NCBI RefSeq assembly: GCF_000801105.2
Contig: NC_079517.1
Span: forward strand, 6,634,001 to 6,698,000
Direction: 5' to 3'
DNA length: 64,000 nucleotides
DNA from: Raphanus sativus
Lineage: Eukaryota > Streptophyta > Magnoliopsida > Brassicales > Brassicaceae
The notes under the pieces were generated by a model. That model made no database searches. It saw only the letters and a program-made list of their open reading frames with translations, and was not told where the DNA came from. Positions 61,550 through 64,000 of the stretch are shown in pieces. Both the position numbers and the translations under genes were made by a program. Positions within the stretch are counted from its first letter, which is position 1. Each line of letters opens with the position of its first letter.

Positions 61550-63455
61550 CAATGTCCACAGATGTCTTAGGATATTAAATTTCTTCTTCGTGGGTTAAAC
61601 GATCACTGTTCAGTAAAACTATCATAACTTTTGACTAAGGACCCCGATTAACCTCAAGCTGGTGGCATTGTTTAGTTCATAAAACTCTGAAATTTCTGAA
61701 AATCCTTAAAGTTTTGTGTGCTGTTGTGAATTTAAATAACTTCAAAATCTCCCAAAGTTGCTCGAAACAAACCAAAATATGGTAATGACATTCAAATACA
61801 GTTTAGGAACGTCTGAAGTCATTCCAAGGAAATCTTATGACATTCCAAAGAAGTCTTATGACATTCCAAGGATGTATGTTGACTTTCCACAATCTTATGT
61901 GCAATGTCCACATATGTCTTAGGATATTAAGTTTCCTTTTCGTGCGTCAAACGACCACTCTTTAGTAAAATTATCAAAACTTTTGACTAAAATCCCCGAT
62001 TGACTTCAAACTGGTGGCATTGGAAAACTAATCAAAATCTCTGCCGTTTCTGAAAAGATGATCTCAATTTCACCATAGCTAGTTTTTTATCAGTAGATAA
62101 AATTTTGAAAATTATGTTCAATTATACATTACAAAAAAACTCAAAATCTCTCAAAGTTGCTTAAAATGTACCAGTAGGCAGGGTAATGACGATCACATAA
62201 AGTTTATAAATCTCTGAAAATTTTGAAAATTCTGAAATCTTTGTGCAGTATGTATTTAAACAACTCCAAAATCTCCCAAGTTTTTTCGAAATAAACGAGT
62301 GGATACAGTAATGACGTTCAAATATAGTTTAAGAACGTCTCAGGACATTTCAAAGAAGTCTTATGACATTCCAAAGAAGTCTTATGAAATTTCTGAAAGT
62401 TTTGTGCAGTTATGAATTTAAATAACTCCAAAATCTCCTAAAATTGCTCGAAACAAACCAAAATAGGGTAATGACGTTTAAATACAGTTTAGGAACGTTT
62501 CATGACATTTCAAAGAAGTTTTATGACATTCCAAGGAAGTCCTATGATATTCCAAAGAAGTTTTATGACATTCCAAGGATGTCTACTTACATTCCACAAC
62601 ATTATGTGCATTGTCCACATATGTCTTAGGATATTAAGTTTCTTCTTCGTGCGTCAAACGACCACTTTTCAGTAAAATTATTAACACTTGACAAGGACCC
62701 GATTGACCTCAAACTGGTGGCATTGTTAAGATAATCAAAATCTCTATCGTTTGTGAAAAGACGAGCTTAAAATCACCATAGTTTGTTATCTATCAATAGA
62801 TAAAATTCGGAAGATTATGTGTAATTATGCATTTAAATAACTTCAAAATCTCCCAAAATTGCTCGAAACAAACCAGTGGATAGGGTAATGACGTTTAAAT
62901 ACAGTTTAGAAACGTCTCAGAATATTCCAAGGAACTCATATGACATTCCAAATAAGTCTTATGACACATTCCAAGGATGTCTGCTGACATTCCACAGACT
63001 TATGTGCAATGTTCAGAGATATCTTAGGCTATTAAGTTTCCTCTTTTTTGCGTCAAACGACCACTCTTCAGTAAAACTATCAAAACTTTTGACTAAAAAC
63101 CCCGATTAACCTCAAACTGGTGGCATTGGAAAGCTAATCAAAATTTCTACCGTTTCTGAAAAGATCAACTCAATTTCACCGCTATCTAGTTCTATATCAA
63201 TAGATAAAATTTTGAAAATTATGTGCAATTATACATTCAATAAAAAACTTAAAATTTCCCAAAGTTGCTTAAAACGTACTAGTGGGCACGGTAATGACGA
63301 TCACATAAATTTCATAAAACTCTGAAATTTTTGAAAAATTCAGAAAATTTCGTGCAGTTATGTATTTAAATAACTCCAAAATCTCCAAAAATTGTTCAAA
63401 ACAAACTAGTGTATATACAGTAAAAACGTTCAAATACATTTTAGGAACATCTCAA

Positions 63456-63560
63456 GACATTCCAAGGAAGTCTTATGACATTCCAAAAAAGTCTTATGAT
63501 ATTCCAAGGAAGTCTTATGACATTCCAAAGAAGTCTTATGACATTCCAAAGAAGTCTTAT
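63456..63560. repeat. 21 bp minisatellite cluster (example 2)
   Basis: Five exact 21 bp steps (63456, 63477, 63498, 63519, 63540). They end abruptly in GAAATTTCTGAAAGTTTTGT instead of the usual flank; the same junction exists at about 62386. A further cluster follows at about 63677-63785. Confidence 0.9.
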
Positions 63561-64000
63561 GAAATTTCTGAAAGTTTTGTGCAGTTATGAATTTAAATAA
63601 CTCCAAAATCTCCCAAAATTACTCGAAACAAACCAAAATAGGGTAATGAAGTTTAAATACAATTTAAGAACGTTTTATGACATTCCAAGGAAGTCTTATG
63701 ACATTCTAAGGAAGTCTTATGACATTCCAAGGAAGTCTTATGACATTCCAAGGAAGTCTTATGACATTCTAAGGATGTCGCACATTTCACAACCTTATGT
63801 GCAATATCCACAAATGGCTTATGATATTAAGTTTTTTCTTCGTGCGTCAAACAAATACTATTCAATAAAATTATCAAAACTTTTAACTAAGAACCCTAGT
63901 TGACTTCAAACTGGTGGCATTGGAAAGCTAATAAAAATCTCTACCGTTTCTGAAAAGATGAGCACAATTTCACCATAGCTCATTCTCTATCAGTAGATAA

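Larger units (their letters stand above)
56190..64000. repeat. nested satellite array, about 0.9 kb higher-order unit, continues past window end
   Basis: The marker ATCAAAATCTCTACCGTTTC recurs near 56198, 56668, 57196, 58035, 58935, 59829, 60709, 61107, 62028, 62729, 63136 and 63930, most often about 880-920 bp apart. Two related half-units alternate. One contains ATTTAAATAACTCCAAAATC, TCGAAACAAACCAGTGGATA and GTAATGACGTTCAAATACAG. The other contains TACATTACAAAAAAACTCAA, GCTTAAAACGTACCAGTGGG and GTAATGACGATCACATAAAG. The first type also occurs alone in shorter units (spacings about 350-400 bp). Inside the first type sits a 21 bp minisatellite (GACATTCCAAGGAAGTCTTAT) in one to about six copies. 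No family known to me matches. It may be a sub-centromeric or dispersed satellite block. Copies differ by roughly 5-15% by eye, so the array is not freshly amplified throughout. Confidence 0.93.

Overview
The window is nuclear DNA from a crucifer, most likely a Brassica/Raphanus-type genome. Plant-type introns, GC-richer exons in AT-rich spacers, and Helitron, hAT, Tourist and Stowaway remains all fit. The order of recognisable genes follows, from memory, the Arabidopsis thaliana chromosome 5 block around At5g20930-At5g21100. Species cannot be fixed from sequence alone. All exon models were made by eye from splice motifs, reading-frame continuity and protein family knowledge.

Layout: (1) 1-4328 (+) TOUSLED kinase, lacking its extreme 5' end because the window starts inside it. 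(2) 4716-7413 (-) secreted family 3 beta-glucosidase. (3) 7414-12072 spacer with a small Helitron and a truncated copia element. (4) 12073-18425 (+) molybdenum aldehyde oxidase AAO1. (5) 19036-19972 (+) membrane-anchored HSP20-like (RTM2-like) protein. (6) 20247-23634 (-) plastid-type methionine synthase MS3. (7) 23996-25336 (-) an internally deleted, frameshifted relic of the molybdenum-cofactor gene CNX1. (8) 25903-30328 (-) an intact 21-exon ARGONAUTE of the AGO4/8/9 clade. (9) 30329-34236 spacer with a 1.5 kb Helitron and a Tourist-like MITE. (10) 34237-35868 (-) F-box/WD40 protein FBX2, head-to-head with (11) 36455-37498 (+) a hyccin. (12) 37719-40632 (-) homoserine dehydrogenase. (13) 40633-43810 spacer with a roughly 300 bp CT microsatellite and a 710 bp hAT-type element with a perfect 8 bp target duplication. 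(14) 43811-44724 (+) His-rich polytopic membrane protein with a frame problem. (15) 46310-48454 (+) secreted LRR protein. (16) 48455-51370 spacer made of an old tandem duplication, one copy carrying a Stowaway-like MITE. (17) 51371-53815 (+) L-ascorbate oxidase. (18) 53816-56190 decayed copia sequence. (19) 56190-64000, running off the window, a large nested satellite.

The genes are ordinary plant housekeeping genes without an operon-like logic. One functional link stands out: AAO1 needs the cofactor made by CNX1, and the CNX1 copy at this locus is dead, so another genomic copy must supply it. The least explained structure is the terminal array. It consists of repeat units of roughly 0.9 kb built from two related half-units. 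Inside each lies a 21 bp (7-codon) minisatellite of variable copy number that keeps one reading frame, so similar 60-85 codon ORFs recur along the array.
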